A stretch of 64,000 bases of DNA from Sphingomonas changnyeongensis (GTDB lineage: Bacteria > Pseudomonadota > Alphaproteobacteria > Sphingomonadales > Sphingomonadaceae), in contig NZ_CP047895.1 of the NCBI RefSeq assembly GCF_009913435.1, positions 814,501-878,500 on the forward strand. The letters run 5' to 3'. Under the pieces are notes generated by a model. It was not told the origin of the DNA, searched no databases, and saw only the letters and a list, made by a program, of their open reading frames with translations. Shown piece after piece: positions 49,854 to 59,930 of this stretch (its first letter is position 1; every line of letters begins with the position of its first letter). The position numbers and the translations under genes were made by a program.

Positions 49854-52576
49854 ATGACCGCCTCTTTGCCCTATCCGGCGCTGCACGCAAGCCATGCCGG
49901 AATCTGGCTTGCCGACAGCGGCGCCGCGCCGCGCCGGGTGGGCCGGGGCGAGGCGATCGCGATTGCCGCCGATACGCCGGTCATCCTGCTCAACGCGCCG
50001 CTGATGGCCGCCCGGCTCGGCTATCCGGAGCTGTCGGGGCTCGACCTGCTCGAACTCTTCGCCTTTGTGCATCCGGCGCGCTTTGCGGTGCCGACGCCGC
50101 CGGGGCTGGCGCGCGCGCTCGGCCTCGATCCGCCGGGCGCGGAGGATCGCGCCGCCACCTTCCTGCATGATGCGGCGGCGGCGCTGATCGACCGCATGGC
50201 CGCCCCCGACTGGCCCGAGCGCGAGGGCGCGTGGACGGCGCTGCAGGCGCTGGGGCGGCTGCGCTGGTCCTGGGCGGCGGCGATCGGCCGCCACCTTGCC
50301 CGGCCCGATACGGCCGAGCGCTGGCTGTTCAGCCGCCTGCCCGAATGGGAGGAGCGGCCGCCGCGCGCGGCACCGCGCACCATCCATGTGCCGCCGTCCG
50401 CGGCCGAGGACCGGCTGGAGGACCTGACCGGCAGCGGGGCCGAACCGCGCCCCGGCCAGCGCGCCTATGCCCGCGCCGCCGCCGCCGCCTTCGGCCCGCG
50501 CCCCGCCCCCGATGCGCCCGCGCTGCTGCTGGCGGAGGCGGGGACCGGCATCGGCAAGACGCTTGGCTATCTGGCCCCCGCTTCGCTGTGGGCGGAGGCG
50601 GCGGACGGCGCGGTGTGGATTTCGACCTATACCAAGGCGCTGCAGCGCCAGCTCGACCGCGAAGGGGAACGGCTTTATCCCGATCCAGCCGTGCGCCGCC
50701 GCCGGATGGTGGTGCGCAAGGGGCGCGAAAACTATCTCTGCCTGCTCAATCTGGAAGACGCGCTGCAGGGCGGCTTTGCCGGGCGCGCGGCGGTGTTTGC
50801 GCAGCTGGTCGCGCGCTGGGCCGCCTATTCCAGGGATGGCGACATGGTGGGCGGCGACCTGCCGGGCTGGCTGCCGACCCTGTTCCGCCGCGCGGGGGCG
50901 ACCGCTCTCACCGACCGGCGCGGCGAATGCATCTTTGCCGGCTGCCCGCATTACCGCAAATGCTTCATCGAGCGCGCCGCCCGGGCCAGCGCCGATGCCG
51001 ATATCGTCGTGGCCAACCATGCGCTGGTGATGGTCAACGCCGCGCGCGGCCGCGAAGCCGCCAGCCGCCCGACCCGGCTGGTGTTCGACGAGGGGCATCA
51101 TCTGTTCGATGCCGCCGATGCGATGTTCTCAACCGTGCTGAGCGGGCAGGAGGCGATAGAGCTGCGCCGCTGGGTGACCGGCCCGGAAAGCGGATCGCGC
51201 GGGCGGCGGCGCGGGCTGTCGGCGCGGCTGTCGGACGTTGCCGGCTATGATGCCGAGGGCGCGGCGGCGATTGCGGCGGCGGGCAATGCCGCGCTCGCCC
51301 TGCCGTCCGACGGGTGGCTGGGCCGGCTGGCCGAAGGCGCGCCGTTCGGGGCGATCGAACGGCTGCTCGCGGCGGTGCGCGCGACCGTCTATGCCCGGGC
51401 CGAGGGCGAGGATGCCGGCTATGCGCTCGAGACCGAACTGGCCGAGCCCGGCGGCCCGCTGGTCGAGGCGGCGGGCGAGGCAGCGGCGGCGCTTGAGGGG
51501 CTGCACCGGCCGCTCGTCCAGCTCGGGCGGCGGCTGGAAGCGGTGATGGCCGACGCGCCCGACTGGCTCGACGGCCCGGCGCGGGCGCGGATCGAGGGCG
51601 CGATCGCCAGTCTCGGCTGGCGGATCGAGACGCTGGCGGCGTGGATCGCGCTGCTCGGCCGGGTCGGCGGCCCGGCCGATGGCGATTTCGTCGACTGGCT
51701 GGCGGTCGACCGGGCCGAGGGGCGCGAATATGACATCGGCATCCACCGCCACTGGCTCGACCCGACCCGGCCGCTCGCCGAACTGGTCCTCAAACCCGCG
51801 CACGGCGTGATCGTGACTTCGGCAACGCTCAGCAATGGCGACTGGGCGGCGGCCGAGGCGCGCGCCGGGGTGCCGCATCTGCCGCGCCCCGCCGCGCGGT
51901 TCGAAGCGCCCAGCCCGTTCGACTATCCCGCCCAGGCTGAAGTGCTTGTCGTGACCGATGTCAAAAAGGGCGATGTCGCCGCCCTTGCCGGGGCCTATGC
52001 CGCGCTGATCGGGGCGGCGGGCGGCGGCACGCTGGGGCTGTTCACCGCGATCCGCCGCCTGCGCGGCGTCCATGCCCGGATCGCCGACCGGCTGGCGCGC
52101 GACGGGCTGCCGCTTTACGCCCAGCATGTCGATCCGATCGACACCGGCACGCTGGTCGATATCTTCCGCGACGATCCCGCCGCCTCGCTGCTCGGCACCG
52201 ATGCGCTGCGCGACGGCGTCGATGTGCCCGGATTTTCGCTGCGGCTGGTGGTGATGGAGGGCGTGCCCTGGTCTAAGCCCAGCGTTCTTCATGCCGCGCG
52301 CAAGCTGGCGGGCGGGGGCAGCGCCTATGAAGACCGGGCGGTCAAGGCGCGGCTGGCCCAGGCCTTTGGCCGGCTGATCCGCCGCGGCGATGACCGGGGG
52401 TGTTCGTGCTCTTGTCCGGCGCGATGCCGTCGCGGCTGCTGACCGCCTTTCCGCCCGGCACTCCGGTGCGCCGGCTTGGCCTTGCCGAAGCGGTCGCGGC
52501 GGTGCGATCGCGTCTTTCATCGGTCACGGAACTGGGGCATGGCGCGGCCGGGGATGTGCTGACGGAGCGACAATGA
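49854..52576 (+). CDS. DinG/XPD-type ATP-dependent helicase (one frame break)
   Basis: Superfamily 2 DNA helicase of the iron-sulfur XPD/DinG type. Walker [14 protein letters not shown] is at about residue 226. Four Cys for the Fe-S cluster lie in YLCLL and [23 protein letters not shown] is the DEAH box and [11 protein letters not shown] is near motif VI. At 52395-52399 a run of five G is one short; with one G added the frame runs [19 protein letters not shown] and ends at 52574-52576, giving 907 residues. The repaired stop overlaps the next ATG (ATGA), supporting the repair. The start at 49854 follows AAGGAA. Confidence 0.9.
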
Positions 52577-53107
52577 CCCGCCTGACGCTGCTGCGCCACG
52601 CCAAGTCGAGCTGGGACGATTCCGTGCAGCGGGATTTCGACCGGCCGCTCAACGCCCGCGGGCTGAAGGCCGCGCAGACGATCGGTCGCCATATGCGCGC
52701 CGAGGGCTGGTGTTCGACCATGTCATCGCCTCGCCCGCCGTGCGGGTGATCGAGACGCTCGACGGTGTCTGGGACGGCTATGGCACGAAGCTGCGCCCGG
52801 TCTGGGACCGGCGGGTCTATCTGGCGTCATGCGTCGCGCTGCTCGATGTGGTGCGCGAGGCCCCGGCCGAGGCGCAGTCGCTGCTGCTTGCCGGGCACAA
52901 TCCGGGGCTTGAGGATCTGGTGCTGATGCTGGTCCCCGACCGCGCCGGCGACGCGCTGCGCGATGCGGTCGAGGAAAAATACCCGACCGCCGCACTCGCC
53001 GAAATCGAGTTTGACGGCCCCTGGACCGCGCTCGCCCCCGGCAGCGCCCGCCTCACCCGCTTCGTGCGCCCCCGCGACCTCGATCCGGCGCTGGGCCGGA
53101 GGACTGA
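52573..53107 (+). CDS. SixA-type histidine phosphatase (two frame breaks)
   Basis: Small phosphoglycerate-mutase-fold phosphatase. [13 protein letters not shown] has the RH catalytic motif and [12 protein letters not shown] the second His. Adding a G at 52704-52706 links MRAEG to [14 protein letters not shown]. Adding a G at 53093-53095 gives a natural end LDPALGPED with a stop at 53105-53107, immediately followed by a hairpin; total 178 residues, the SixA length. As read, the frame runs on to 53519 through the antisense of the acyltransferase gene, which is implausible. Such proteins dephosphorylate phosphohistidine; the partner is unknown. Confidence 0.88.
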
Positions 53108-53134
53108 GGTCGGGATCGTCTCCCCCGCCCGACC
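53108..53134. terminator. Hairpin after the repaired sixA stop
   Basis: GGTCGGG (53108-53114) and CCCGACC (53128-53134) form an inverted repeat starting directly after the repaired stop codon, between convergent genes. No T-run. Its place supports the corrected gene end. Confidence 0.5.
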
Positions 53135-53168
53135 GATCGCTACGATTGCTGGGCCTGGCGGTCCTCTG

Positions 53169-54260
53169 TCAGTGGGGCATCGCCGACCCGCGCACCGACA
53201 TGTCTGGTTCAGCGCCAGGGCGGGCGGATCGACGATAGTGGCTGTCGCGCCGCAGGAACCGCTTTTCAACCAGATGCCACATTGCGAACGCCAGCGTGCC
53301 GACCGCAAGGATGCTCACCAGCAGGAACACGAGCGGCGATTGGCTGGGCAGCCCAAGTGCAATCAGCGTCTGCAGCACTGGAAAATGAATGATGTAAATG
53401 CCGTAGGAAAAGTCGCCATGACGGCCGAACCGACCCGCAAACGGCCCGAACGAAATGCCCATGACCAGCAGGGCGAGACCGATCGGCCGCAGCGCCAGCT
53501 CCAACCCAACCGTGGATAGCCCGAACAGAATAAGGCCGGCTGCCGCTGTTAGCCATGGCCGCTGCCGCAGGTGACCGAAATGATAATAGCAGGCCGCGCC
53601 TGCGACAAAATAGGTCATCTGGCCCGGAAGCTGGCGCGACAGTTCGACGAATGCTCCGCTGCCACGGGTTTCGGCCAACCACAGGCAGCCCGCCGCATAA
53701 GCCACCGACAGCAGATAGATAAGGACGAGTATCAGGTCACGCCCATATCGCCGGCACAGCCAGACACAGATCGGCACCGAGACGTAGAAGGCGACCTCAA
53801 TCTTTAGCGTCCACAATGCGCCATTTACGGCACTGAAGAGATTGTTCTGGAATACGCCCGGCAGTTCGGGCGCAAGGAAGTTCAGGAACAGCAGGTTGGC
53901 ACCCAGATAGCGCCACAGCCCGGGGTCACGGACATAGGCGCCAAAGGGAAGCGTGCTCAGCGCACCCAGCAGCACGGCGCAGCTGATCACCACGACGACA
54001 TAGGCCGGCAGGATACGTCGGACCCGCCGCGCTGCATAGGATTTCAGCGTCGAGGATCGATCGAAACTCTGGAAGATCAGAAAGCCGCTGATGATGAAAA
54101 ACGCCTGAACCGCAAGCGTGGACGACACGGCTGCAGACAATAGGGCAAGCGCCGACAGCCCGGACAGATCATGCGCATGCGAGATGAAGACCATCGAGGC
54201 CAGGGTGAACCGGACGATATCGAGATTGTTGTTTTGCGGAACGATATTGATCGAACTCAC
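53169..54260 (-). CDS. Acyltransferase 3 family membrane protein (OafA-like)
   Basis: A 363-residue protein with about ten hydrophobic helices and the family pattern NNLDIVRFTLASMVFISHAHDL (conserved Arg and His in the first helix), FFIISGFLIFQSF and RRVRRILPAYVV. These enzymes add acyl groups, often acetyl, to surface glycans. First gene on the lower-GC side of a composition change; it borders the heptose genes, so it may modify the cluster's product. The start at 54260 is separated by 15 bp from gmhB. Confidence 0.9.
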   Translation of the reverse strand: MSSINIVPQNNNLDIVRFTLASMVFISHAHDLSGLSALALLSAAVSSTLAVQAFFIISGFLIFQSFDRSSTLKSYAARRVRRILPAYVVVVISCAVLLGALSTLPFGAYVRDPGLWRYLGANLLFLNFLAPELPGVFQNNLFSAVNGALWTLKIEVAFYVSVPICVWLCRRYGRDLILVLIYLLSVAYAAGCLWLAETRGSGAFVELSRQLPGQMTYFVAGAACYYHFGHLRQRPWLTAAAGLILFGLSTVGLELALRPIGLALLVMGISFGPFAGRFGRHGDFSYGIYIIHFPVLQTLIALGLPSQSPLVFLLVSILAVGTLAFAMWHLVEKRFLRRDSHYRRSARPGAEPDMSVRGSAMPH

Positions 54261-54275
54261 CCGCTTCCCCCACGT

Positions 54276-54812
54276 TCAGGCCTGATCGGCCAATAGCAGT
54301 CCGACGCATGAGAGCAAATCCGCCCCATGGCCGTCCGCGCCTGCCGGTGCCTGCTCCGCCGGGCCGACGAAGAAGCATCGTCCGACACCCGCGGCGCGGC
54401 CGGCGGTAACATCCGATGTCTTGTCGCCGAACATGGCCGACCGGTGCAGGTCGATGCCGAGCCGCGCCGCAGCGGACAGGATCAGCCCCGGCTGCGGCTT
54501 ACGGCACGTGCAGCCGGCGTCGGGGGTGTGCGGGCAATGCATAACGGCGGCAAGTTCCAGTCCATGACCGGCAAGGGCGCTCACCATGCGCTGCGTGACT
54601 GCCTGATAGTCGCTTTCGGCAAAATAGCCGCGCCCGATGCCCGACTGGTTGGTCACGACGATCAGCGCAAAGCCATTGTCGCGGAGCCGCTGAAGCGCCT
54701 CCGGGACGCCCGGGCACAGCTCGAAATCCTCCGGCCTGCCGATATAGCCATGATCCAGGTTGATCACGCCGTCGCGATCAAGAAATGCTGCCCGCTTGGG
54801 GCCGCTGTTCAT
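54276..54812 (-). CDS. gmhB: D-glycero-beta-D-manno-heptose-1,7-bisphosphate 7-phosphatase
   Basis: HAD-family phosphatase of 178 residues. The nucleophile motif is FLDRDGVINLDHG. TNQSGIGRGYF and the zinc-binding loop CPHTPDAGCTCRKPQPGL are characteristic of GmhB, and MFGDKTSDVTAG is the acidic C-terminal HAD motif. It acts after the kinase in ADP-heptose synthesis. ATGA overlap with the upstream adenylyltransferase gene. Confidence 0.95.
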   Translation of the reverse strand: MNSGPKRAAFLDRDGVINLDHGYIGRPEDFELCPGVPEALQRLRDNGFALIVVTNQSGIGRGYFAESDYQAVTQRMVSALAGHGLELAAVMHCPHTPDAGCTCRKPQPGLILSAAARLGIDLHRSAMFGDKTSDVTAGRAAGVGRCFFVGPAEQAPAGADGHGADLLSCVGLLLADQA

Positions 54813-55273
54813 GCGACGCTCCGGACCCGGCGCAGCAGGTCGGTCGTCGAATAACCGTCGACGAACGGCATAATCATCGTGCTGCCGCCCCAGCGGCGCA
54901 TCACCTCGGCCTCTGGCAGCTGGTCGAGCGTGTAGTCCCCGCCCTTCACGTAAATGTCCGGTCTCACGCGTTCGAGCAGTTCGATCGGCGTCCGCTGGTC
55001 GAAAATACCGACAGCCGTCACGCTTTCGAGCGCGGCGAGCACAAGCGCGCGGTCCTCAGCCCGGTTGATGGGGCGGTCTGGCCCCTTGCCCAGCATCCGT
55101 GCCGATGCGTCGGAGTTCAGGGCCACGAACAGTCCGGCGCCGAGTGCGCGGGCGGCTGCCAGATAGGTGACATGTCCGCGGTGAAGTACATCAAAAACGC
55201 CGTTCGTGAAGACCAGCGGCCGCGGCAGGGCATCGATCGACATTCTTGACAACTCTAGGATTTTGCCGTCCAT
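54809..55273 (-). CDS. hldC: D-glycero-beta-D-manno-heptose 1-phosphate adenylyltransferase
   Basis: Nucleotidyltransferase matching the C-terminal half of HldE (RfaE2): FTNGVFDVLHRGHVTYL with the HxGH motif, FVALNSDASARMLGKG, RPDIYVKGGDY and a hydrophobic C-terminus. Length up to 154 residues. Here it is a separate gene, so the pathway uses split kinase and adenylyltransferase. Start uncertain: 55273 has a GAGG upstream; the Met at 55243 would leave a roomier divergent gap to gmhA. Confidence 0.92.
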   Translation of the reverse strand: MDGKILELSRMSIDALPRPLVFTNGVFDVLHRGHVTYLAAARALGAGLFVALNSDASARMLGKGPDRPINRAEDRALVLAALESVTAVGIFDQRTPIELLERVRPDIYVKGGDYTLDQLPEAEVMRRWGGSTMIMPFVDGYSTTDLLRRVRSVA

Positions 55274-55301
55274 CCACGCCTCGCTTTACTGGGTCGCCAA
55301 C

Positions 55302-55865
55302 ATGTCCGTATTTGCACAGAATCTTGCCGAGCATCTCGAACTTTTCCAGAGGCTTGATGCGATCGGAAACGATGTCGCGCGTGCCGGCGACGCTCTGGTG
55401 GACGCATTGCGGGCCGGAGGCAAGGTCATGTTCTGCGGCAATGGCGGTTCGGCGGCGGACAGCCAGCACATTGCAGCCGAGTTGACCGGGCGTTTTATCG
55501 ACGATCGCCGGCCGCTGGCGGGGCTGGCGCTGAGCACGGACAGTTCCGCGCTGACATGCATTTCCAACGACTATGGCTATGAGCATGTCTTCGTTCGTCA
55601 GGTCCAAGCGCTCGGCAAGGCTGGCGATTGCCTGGTCGGGATTTCGACGTCGGGCAATTCGGCCAATATCGTCAAGGCGTTCGATTTTGCCCGTGCGGCT
55701 GGGATCGTGACGATCGGTCTGCTCGGGCGCGACGGCGGCGCGCTCGTTGGCCTCTCGGATATTGCAATCGTGGTGCCCAGTCACGTCACCGCGCGCATCC
55801 AGGAGGCCCATATCATGATCGGCCACACGCTGTGCGGGATCGTCGAGGACGCGCTGATCGACTGA
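55302..55865 (+). CDS. gmhA: Sedoheptulose-7-phosphate isomerase
   Basis: SIS-domain isomerase of 187 residues that makes D-glycero-D-manno-heptose 7-phosphate, the first step of the heptose pathway. MFCGNGGSAADSQHIAAELTGRF is the diagnostic block; ISTSGNSANIV binds the phosphate. It is the only plus-strand gene of the cluster, divergent from hldC and convergent with hldD (12 bp apart). The start at 55302 lacks a clear ribosome site. Confidence 0.95.
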   Translation: MSVFAQNLAEHLELFQRLDAIGNDVARAGDALVDALRAGGKVMFCGNGGSAADSQHIAAELTGRFIDDRRPLAGLALSTDSSALTCISNDYGYEHVFVRQVQALGKAGDCLVGISTSGNSANIVKAFDFARAAGIVTIGLLGRDGGALVGLSDIAIVVPSHVTARIQEAHIMIGHTLCGIVEDALID

Positions 55866-55877
55866 CGCGCTTTGCGC

Positions 55878-56867
55878 TCAGCCTTCTCCCAGAACATGGT
55901 CGACATAGGCGGCGACGCCATCCTCGACCGAAAGGAACGGGGCCTCATAGCCAGCAGCGCGAAGTCTGCTGATATCGGCCTGCGTGAAACTCTGATATTT
56001 GCCCTTCAGGGCTTCGGGAAACTCGACATATTCGACCAGCCCCTGTGCGACCTGCGCGGACAGATCGAGCGGCGGCTTTTGATCGCGCGCCCGCACGCCG
56101 TTGACCACGGCGCGGGCGATATCGTTGAACGGCTGCGCCCTGCCGGTGCCGAGGTTGAATATCCCGGACTGGCCGGGGTGCTCGAGAAACCACAGCTTCA
56201 CGCGCACCACATCGTCCACATGGACGAAATCGCGTCGATGCTCGCCGGCCGCGTAGCCACCATATTCGCCGAACAGCCTGACCCGTCCGCTGTCGCGAAG
56301 CTGGTTGATGTGATGGAAGGCAACCGATGCCATCCGGTCTTTATGGGCTTCGCCCGGACCATAGACGTTGAAGTAGCGGAATCCGGCCACCTGGCTCATT
56401 TGGTGCTGTCGCCTGCGAACGACCTGATCGAACAGAAGCTTCGAATAGCCATAGACGTTGAGCGGCCGCTCATATTGAGGCTGTTCGACAAAATGGCTTT
56501 CGCCGCCATAGACCGCAGCGCTCGATGCGTAGAGGAGCCTGGTTCCGGTGGCTTCGCAGTAATCGAGCAGCTGGCGGCTGCATCGATAGTTGAGATCCAT
56601 CATCAGCCGGCCGTCATGCTCCATCGTGTCAGAGCATGCGCCTTCGTGGAGGATGGCATCGAACGCGCCCAGGCGTCCCGCGGCGAGCGCCGCGTAGAAA
56701 TCGCGGTGATCGAGATAGTCGGCGATACGCGCGTTGGCGAGGTTGCGGTACTTGCGCCCGTCCGTCAGGTCATCGGTCGCAACGATGTCATCAATGCCGA
56801 TCGCATTCAGCCCACGCAGAAGATTGCCGCCGATGAACCCGGCTGCACCGGTGACCGCCACTCTCAT
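55878..56867 (-). CDS. hldD: ADP-L-glycero-D-manno-heptose 6-epimerase
   Basis: Extended SDR of 329 residues: [40 protein letters not shown] with catalytic Ser, YGYSK and [19 protein letters not shown], all typical of HldD. Produces the L,D-heptose used by glycosyltransferases. ATGA overlap with the kinase gene upstream. Confidence 0.96.
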   Translation of the reverse strand: MRVAVTGAAGFIGGNLLRGLNAIGIDDIVATDDLTDGRKYRNLANARIADYLDHRDFYAALAAGRLGAFDAILHEGACSDTMEHDGRLMMDLNYRCSRQLLDYCEATGTRLLYASSAAVYGGESHFVEQPQYERPLNVYGYSKLLFDQVVRRRQHQMSQVAGFRYFNVYGPGEAHKDRMASVAFHHINQLRDSGRVRLFGEYGGYAAGEHRRDFVHVDDVVRVKLWFLEHPGQSGIFNLGTGRAQPFNDIARAVVNGVRARDQKPPLDLSAQVAQGLVEYVEFPEALKGKYQSFTQADISRLRAAGYEAPFLSVEDGVAAYVDHVLGEG

Positions 56868-57801
56868 CCGAACAACTCCGAAGTATTGATTGCCGAGGTG
56901 CCGAACTTGCCGACGACGATTCCGCCGGCCCGGTTCGCCACAGGCACTGCATCACGCAGACTCGATCCGCTCGCGACCATCGCCGCCAGGGTCGCGAGAA
57001 CCGTATCCCCCGCACCAGTGACGTCGAACACCTCACGCGCCTGGGCAGGGACGTGCAGCGCGCCATCGGCGTCGAAGAGCGTCATGCCCTCTTCCGACCG
57101 GGTCACCAGCAGCGCGTCCAGCGCCAGCCGCGTGCGCAATGCCTGTGCCTTGTCTTGAAGCTCCGCATCGTCGCGCCAGGCCCCAACCACCTGAACAAGT
57201 TCCGCCCGATTGGGCGTGAGCACGGTCGCCCCCGATAGATCTCCCAGTCGCGGCCTTTTGGATCGATCAGCACCGGTCGCCCGATGCGGCGCGCAATGTC
57301 GATCTTCCGCTCGACCCGCCCCAGACATCCTTTGCCATAGTCCGACAGTATGACCACCCGGTGCGCGGCCACATGGCGCTCCATGGCGCCGGCCAGCACG
57401 TCGAGCATGTCGGCGTTCGGACGGTTTTCGAAATCGATGCGCAGCAGCTGCTGCGCTCGCCCGCTCACCCGCAGCTTCAGCGTCGTTTGAACGCTGTCAT
57501 CGTCCTGCAGGTCGTGCGCGATGCCGGCACCGTCCAGCATGTCACGCATCCGTGCTGCCGCCGGATCGCGCCCGACAACCGACAGCAGCGTTGCTTTCCC
57601 GCCCAGCGTCGCCACATTAAGCGCGACGTTGGCTGCGCCCCCCAGGCGATACTCCTCGCGCTTGACCAGGACGACAGGCACCGGTGCCTCGGGGGAAACG
57701 CGGTCGACGTCGCCGAACCAATATTGGTCGAGCATGGCATCGCCCACGACCAGTATGTTGGCCGTCGAGAAATCGGGACGGGCGATTGCTTCATGCGTCA
57801 T
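56864..57801 (-). CDS. hldA: D-glycero-beta-D-manno-heptose-7-phosphate kinase (one frame break)
   Basis: PfkB-family kinase matching the N-terminal half of HldE (RfaE1): [26 protein letters not shown] is diagnostic, then [22 protein letters not shown] and catalytic [10 protein letters not shown]. At 57229-57233 (C5 on the plus strand) one base is missing: restoring it joins DWEIYRG to [11 protein letters not shown]. The repaired protein is 312 residues with no adenylyltransferase domain, which is supplied by the separate hldC. The start MTHEAIARP at 57801 overlaps the upstream gene by 11 bp. Confidence 0.92.
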
Positions 57802-58792
57802 GATCGCCCCCAAGCACGTCGTCTATCCATCCGTCCACACTGTATCGATAGCGCAGCGCCGGAGCCAATTCGCGGGCCGGCGCGTGCAGGAATGCGGGGT
57901 CGAGACCGGGTCGGCGGCGGTCCAGGATCTGGATGTTGGCCGGATCATAGAAATCGTAGTTCCGCACATCTGGATTGGTCGTGACCAGCTTCTTGCGCGC
58001 GCCGAGCGCCTCGAACGTGCGGATTGTCAGCCCGGTCTGCCGGTCATGCTCGATGTCCAGAATCGTGCGCGACCGCATGAAAATGTCGCGCACTTTCTCT
58101 CTCGGCATCGGCTGATAGCTGAACATCGAGTCCGGCACGCCGCGAAAACTGCGGTTGGTTAGGCGCTGGTAATGAAGAACCCAGGGTGCCTTGAGATAGA
58201 GGAACCAGTAACGCCGGGCGCTCGACGGCAAGTTGTGGTCGATTGCGTCGATCAGCGCCGGGCGGTCGCTGTGCGCGGTGCCGATAAAGCTCAGATCGAG
58301 GTCGGCTGCGCTGCCGGCGGGCAGGTCGAACTCCGGCGAATAGAACAGCGGCCGAAAGCCGATGCCATGCGTGGCCGCCGCGCGCCGGTCGAAAGACAGC
58401 GCGGCGTCATAGTGCCTGAGCGCTGCGACCGCATAGGGTTTGTTCTCGAACGAATCCCAAATGTAGAATGTGAACCGGGCTGACGGAAAATCGACGCGCA
58501 GCTGGCGCAGATAGCTCGACGACATGGTCTGGCCGTTGATGACGAGGACATGATCGTAGTGCGAACGGCCGAATGCGGCGACCTGCTGTTGATACAGCCG
58601 CGTTGCGTGGCCGAGCACCGCGGGCCTGCAGAGCTTGGCAACCCCGTGCATGATGGCCGATCCGAACGGGCGATCTGCAAGCACGTCCACCGTTGCGCCG
58701 CGCGCGCGCAGCGCATCGGCAAGAACGCGGTCATAGCCGAAATAGGGTACGACCTGCATCAGGATCCGTTTGCCGGTAAGGTCGGGCCTCAT
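57791..58792 (-). CDS. Glycosyltransferase, CgeB-like
   Basis: A 333-residue protein resembling the CgeB-type group of glycosyltransferases: HVLVINGQTMSSSYL, FYIWDSFENKPYAV, LDLSFIGTAHSDR and a C-terminal block around RSRTILDIEHDRQTGLTIRTFEALGARKKLVTTN, where the Glu in FEALG is the usual nucleotide-sugar contact. No membrane segment. It is placed between the epimerase and the heptose kinase, so it is a candidate to transfer heptose or another cluster sugar. Confidence 0.8.
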   Translation of the reverse strand: MRPDLTGKRILMQVVPYFGYDRVLADALRARGATVDVLADRPFGSAIMHGVAKLCRPAVLGHATRLYQQQVAAFGRSHYDHVLVINGQTMSSSYLRQLRVDFPSARFTFYIWDSFENKPYAVAALRHYDAALSFDRRAAATHGIGFRPLFYSPEFDLPAGSAADLDLSFIGTAHSDRPALIDAIDHNLPSSARRYWFLYLKAPWVLHYQRLTNRSFRGVPDSMFSYQPMPREKVRDIFMRSRTILDIEHDRQTGLTIRTFEALGARKKLVTTNPDVRNYDFYDPANIQILDRRRPGLDPAFLHAPARELAPALRYRYSVDGWIDDVLGGDHDA

Positions 58793-58796
58793 GTAC

Positions 58797-59930
58797 TCAG
58801 CCCATCAACCTGCGGGCCCGCAACTCTTCATTGGCCTGAGCGAGCCGATCTTCCGGCAAAGGCTGGGTCAGCACCCAGCGGGCGAACCGCGCCAGGCCCG
58901 ACGGAAGGTCGATCTTGGGTTCTACGCCAAGCACCGTGCGCAGCCGGGCAAGGTCTGCGACATTGTGTCGGATGTCGCCGACGCGGAACTCGCCCGTCAC
59001 CCGGATTGTCGAGCTGCCGCCAAACGCATCATTGAGATGCTTCGCCACGTCCCTGATGCTGGTCGCAACGCCGCTGCCGACATTGAAGGTCCCCGAAACA
59101 TCCTCCGGCGCGCGCAGTGCGGCGCGGATGGCCGCCACAACATCAGACACATGGACGAAGTCGCGGGTTTCCTCGCCATCTTCGAAAATCGGCAGATCGA
59201 GGCCGCGCCGGATCCGGGTCGAGAAGATCGATAGGATGCCGGTATAAGGATTGTTGAGCGATTGCCCTTCGCCATAGACGTTCTGGAAGCGCAGAATGGC
59301 CGCCGGTATTCTGTTTGCTCCCGCCACGATGCTGACCAGGTCTTCCTGCGCCAGTTTCGTCGCAGCGTAAACCGATGCCGGGCGGGGCGGCGCGTCTTCG
59401 CGCGTTGGCTGCATGTTCATCGGCGCCCCGCAGCGCGGGCAGGGCTGATCCCATTCCCCGCGTCGCATCGCCTCGGCCGTTCGTGGTGCGGGATGGACGG
59501 GATCAAGGCCGCAGGCGGGGCAACTGAACGCGCCTTCCCCATAGATCGAGCGGCTCGACGAGAGCACGATCCGCCGGATGGTGTCGGCGCGCTGCGCCAC
59601 GGCTTCCATCAGCGCCGCAGTCGCCTGCGTGTTGACGGCACTGTAGCGCGCGATTTCGTACATCGATTGGCCGGTGCCGGTTTCGGCAGCCAGGTGAACC
59701 ACCGCATCGACGCCGTCGAGCGCCTGGTCCCAGACCCCGTCCTCCGTGATCGAAGCCCGCATGATCTCGACGCCCGGGTGATCTTGCCACGCAGGGAATG
59801 CACCATCAGGGCCGTGGATCTGCGTTGACAGATTGTCGAGCGCGCGAACCGTCAGTCCATCGTCGAGGAGTTGCGCGACGAGGTGCGCGCCGATGAACCC
59901 GGCGGCGCCGGTGACCAGTATTTTCTTCAT
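58797..59930 (-). CDS. NAD-dependent sugar epimerase/dehydratase with zinc-ribbon insert
   Basis: Extended SDR of 377 residues: [56 protein letters not shown] and FVHVSDVV. Between the catalytic Ser strand and YAATK sits an insertion of about 50 residues with two CxxC pairs (SCPACG and PCPRCG), probably a zinc ribbon. Similar inserts are known to me in some NDP-sugar 4-epimerases, perhaps the dTDP-rhamnose type; the exact substrate cannot be told. Start at MKKILVTG; the longer frame is unsupported. Confidence 0.85.
   Translation of the reverse strand: MKKILVTGAAGFIGAHLVAQLLDDGLTVRALDNLSTQIHGPDGAFPAWQDHPGVEIMRASITEDGVWDQALDGVDAVVHLAAETGTGQSMYEIARYSAVNTQATAALMEAVAQRADTIRRIVLSSSRSIYGEGAFSCPACGLDPVHPAPRTAEAMRRGEWDQPCPRCGAPMNMQPTREDAPPRPASVYAATKLAQEDLVSIVAGANRIPAAILRFQNVYGEGQSLNNPYTGILSIFSTRIRRGLDLPIFEDGEETRDFVHVSDVVAAIRAALRAPEDVSGTFNVGSGVATSIRDVAKHLNDAFGGSSTIRVTGEFRVGDIRHNVADLARLRTVLGVEPKIDLPSGLARFARWVLTQPLPEDRLAQANEELRARRLMG

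Noticed and set aside
53108..53519. C-terminal extension of the SixA-like frame
   Set aside because: Arises from a missing base at 53093-53095; the extension is antisense to the acyltransferase and is preceded by a natural stop and hairpin in the repaired frame.
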